From an uncultured Clostridia bacterium (GTDB taxonomy: Bacteria > Bacillota > Clostridia > Oscillospirales > Acutalibacteraceae): a stretch of DNA of 7,452 nt. A program made the position numbers and the translations under genes. Each line of letters begins with the position of its first letter. Position 1 is the stretch's first letter. Shown piece by piece: positions 6,200-7,452 of the stretch. The DNA lies in assembly GCA_946405475.1 (NCBI GenBank), contig CAMJHI010000107.1, positions 1 to 7,452 on the forward strand, read 5' to 3'. The notes under the pieces were generated by a model, which saw only the letters and a program-made list of their open reading frames with translations, had not been told where the DNA came from and did no database searches.

Positions 6200-6925
6200 A
6201 TGGGCAAGCTTTACTACGACCTGCACACGCATTCCTGCCTGTCCCCATGCGGCAGCAACGAATCCACCCCGGCGAGCATGGCGGGCTTCGGCGTGCTCAA
6301 CGGGCTGAACGTGATGGCGCTGACCGATCACAACACCTGCGCCAACTGCCCCGCTTTTTTCAAGGCGGCGCGCGCCTACGGCCTTGTGCCGGTGGCCGGT
6401 ATGGAGCTGACCACGGCTGAGGATATCCACGCGGTGTGCCTGTTTGAAACGCTGGAGGCGGCGCTCGATTTTGACCGTGAGGTCGAAAAAAGAAGAATGC
6501 CGGTGAAAAACCGCGAAGAGATCTTCGGCGAACAGCTCATCATGAACGAAAACGATGAGATCATCGGCCGGCAGGAAAACCTTCTGATCACCGCAGCGGA
6601 TATTTCGCTGGAGGAGGCGCCGGCGCTGGTCGCGCAATACGGCGGCTTGTGCTACCCGGCTCACATCGACCGGGAGGCGAACGGCGTCATCGCGGTGCTC
6701 GGCACGTTCCCGAACGAACCGTTCTTTGCCTGCGCCGAGCTGCGCGACCCGGCGAACGAAGCGGCGTACCGCGCCGATTACCCCGTTTTACAAAACAAAA
6801 CGCTCGTGTTTTCTTCCGACGCGCACAATCTGGCCGACATCAACGGTCAGGTCAACTGGCTGGAGCTGGAAGGGGAGAGCGAGCGGGAGATCCTTCAATC
6901 CCTGTTTGAAAGGCTGCGTCGATGA
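6200..6925 (+). CDS. PHP-domain metal-dependent phosphoesterase
   Basis: A 241-residue PHP-family protein. Metal-ligand motifs are all present: HTH (H9, H11), TDH (D43, H44), the glutamate of GMELTT (E69), H78 in HAVCLF, H155 in YPAHIDR, and SSDAH (D207, H209). This set of nine is what a trinuclear PHP active site needs, so the enzyme is probably active. Known PHP proteins hydrolyse histidinol phosphate, nucleotides or oligonucleotides, or serve polymerase proofreading; the substrate here is unknown. Residues about 91-135 form a charged insert between the early and late motifs. It starts 3 nt after the DRTGG-like stop with no clear Shine-Dalgarno sequence, and its stop overlaps the next ATG (ATGA), so expression is likely coupled to its neighbours. 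In this setting it could act on a phosphorylated or nucleotide signal made by the adjacent ATPases (inference). Confidence 0.9.
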   Translation: MGKLYYDLHTHSCLSPCGSNESTPASMAGFGVLNGLNVMALTDHNTCANCPAFFKAARAYGLVPVAGMELTTAEDIHAVCLFETLEAALDFDREVEKRRMPVKNREEIFGEQLIMNENDEIIGRQENLLITAADISLEEAPALVAQYGGLCYPAHIDREANGVIAVLGTFPNEPFFACAELRDPANEAAYRADYPVLQNKTLVFSSDAHNLADINGQVNWLELEGESEREILQSLFERLRR

Positions 6926-7452
6926 AAGAGCTTTCACTGAACATTCTGGATATCGCAATGAATTCCGTCAAGGCGGGCGCGACGAAGGTCGAGATTCGCC
7001 TGACCGAAACCGAAAACCGCTTGGTGTTATCCTTCACCGACGACGGCTGCGGCATGACGCCGGAGCAGGTGAACAGCGTAACGGATCCGTTCTTTACCAC
7101 CCGCACCACCCGCAAGGTCGGCATGGGCATCCCGTTTCTCAAGCTCGCCGCCGAGCAGACGGGCGGCAGCTTCGCCATTCAGTCCGAAACGGGCGAGCGT
7201 CACGGCACCGTTACCACGGCAACGTTTTATACAGACCATATTGATTTCACGCCTCTGGGCGACGTAGTGTCAAGCATCACGACCCTGATCCAGGGCTCGC
7301 CCGACATCCGCTGGGTGTTCGTGCACGAAATGCCGGGCGGTACGGTCGAGCTGGATACCGACGAGCTCAAGGCCGTGCTGGGCGACGTGCCGCTTGACAA
7401 CTATGAGGTCGTGAAATGGATCGAGGATTATCTCCGTGAGAATTATGCGGAG
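6922..7452 (+). CDS. Histidine-kinase-type GHKL ATPase domain protein (3' end cut by window edge)
   Basis: The first 177 residues of an ATP-binding protein, open at the right edge. N-box DIAMNSV (N14) comes at once after the start. The G1 box is DDGCGM (40-45), and the DPFFTTRTTRKVGMGIPFL segment (55-73) is an F-box plus G2 box as in sensor kinases. No dimerisation and histidine phosphotransfer domain, membrane segment or sensor domain precedes the ATPase, and there is no room for one. It is therefore a stand-alone kinase-like ATPase, distinct in motif details from the RsbW-like gene at 4142. The tail after residue about 105 is not recognised. Family members in clostridial hydrogenase loci have about this length, so little is probably missing. 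The ATG overlaps the PHP stop as ATGA. Its phosphorylation target is unknown. Confidence 0.88.
   Translation, partial: MKELSLNILDIAMNSVKAGATKVEIRLTETENRLVLSFTDDGCGMTPEQVNSVTDPFFTTRTTRKVGMGIPFLKLAAEQTGGSFAIQSETGERHGTVTTATFYTDHIDFTPLGDVVSSITTLIQGSPDIRWVFVHEMPGGTVELDTDELKAVLGDVPLDNYEVVKWIEDYLRENYAE

Noticed and set aside
5834..6664. Minus-strand open frame of 276 codons
   Set aside because: It is antisense to the DRTGG-like and PHP genes, whose motifs are intact; His/Arg/Val-rich shadow composition.

Overview
The window most likely comes from a GC-rich anaerobic member of the Clostridia (Firmicutes). The coding DNA is GC-rich, ribosome-binding sites are strong AGGAGG types, and a TTG start is used. 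One operon carries a set of genes that, from general knowledge of clostridial genomes, usually sits beside [FeFe]-hydrogenase genes. The assignment to an organism is inference. I see no rRNA, tRNA, mobile element or CRISPR array.

Left part (1-2948, minus strand): two genes overlapping by 4 bp encode the halves of a heterodimeric type IV ABC exporter. The first-transcribed half (1179-2948) is complete and has the substitutions of a degenerate ATPase site (Asp for the catalytic Glu, Gln for the switch His). The second half (1-1182) is cut by the window edge before its Walker A motif.

Middle (2949-3253): a divergent 305-bp intergenic region. It holds a minus-strand promoter for the exporter and a well-formed plus-strand promoter (TGGACA, 17 bp, TATAAT) for the right-hand operon. 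An 18-bp AT-rich inverted repeat lies upstream of that promoter, and a leader of about 75 nt contains a strong GC-rich hairpin.

Right part (3254-7452, plus strand): seven tightly packed genes, most overlapping or separated by fewer than 50 bp. In order they are a NuoE/HydC-like thioredoxin-fold [2Fe-2S] protein, a DRTGG-type protein, an RsbW-like ATP-binding protein, an [FeFe]-hydrogenase-like protein with ferredoxin domains, a second DRTGG-like protein, a PHP-type metallophosphoesterase, and a histidine-kinase-type ATPase domain protein that runs off the right edge. The hydrogenase keeps all four H-cluster cysteines, but the proton-shuttle cysteine is alanine and the conserved methionines of two motifs are replaced. 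That is the pattern of putative sensory (group C/D) enzymes rather than of catalytic ones.

Taken together, the right-hand operon looks like a hydrogen- or redox-sensing and signalling module: an iron-sulfur sensor, two different GHKL ATPases, two ligand-binding-type DRTGG proteins and a phosphoesterase. By analogy with related genomes it probably controls or accompanies an electron-bifurcating hydrogenase encoded just downstream. No component of this signalling path has a mechanism that can be read directly from the sequence, so the module is the most interesting item in the window.
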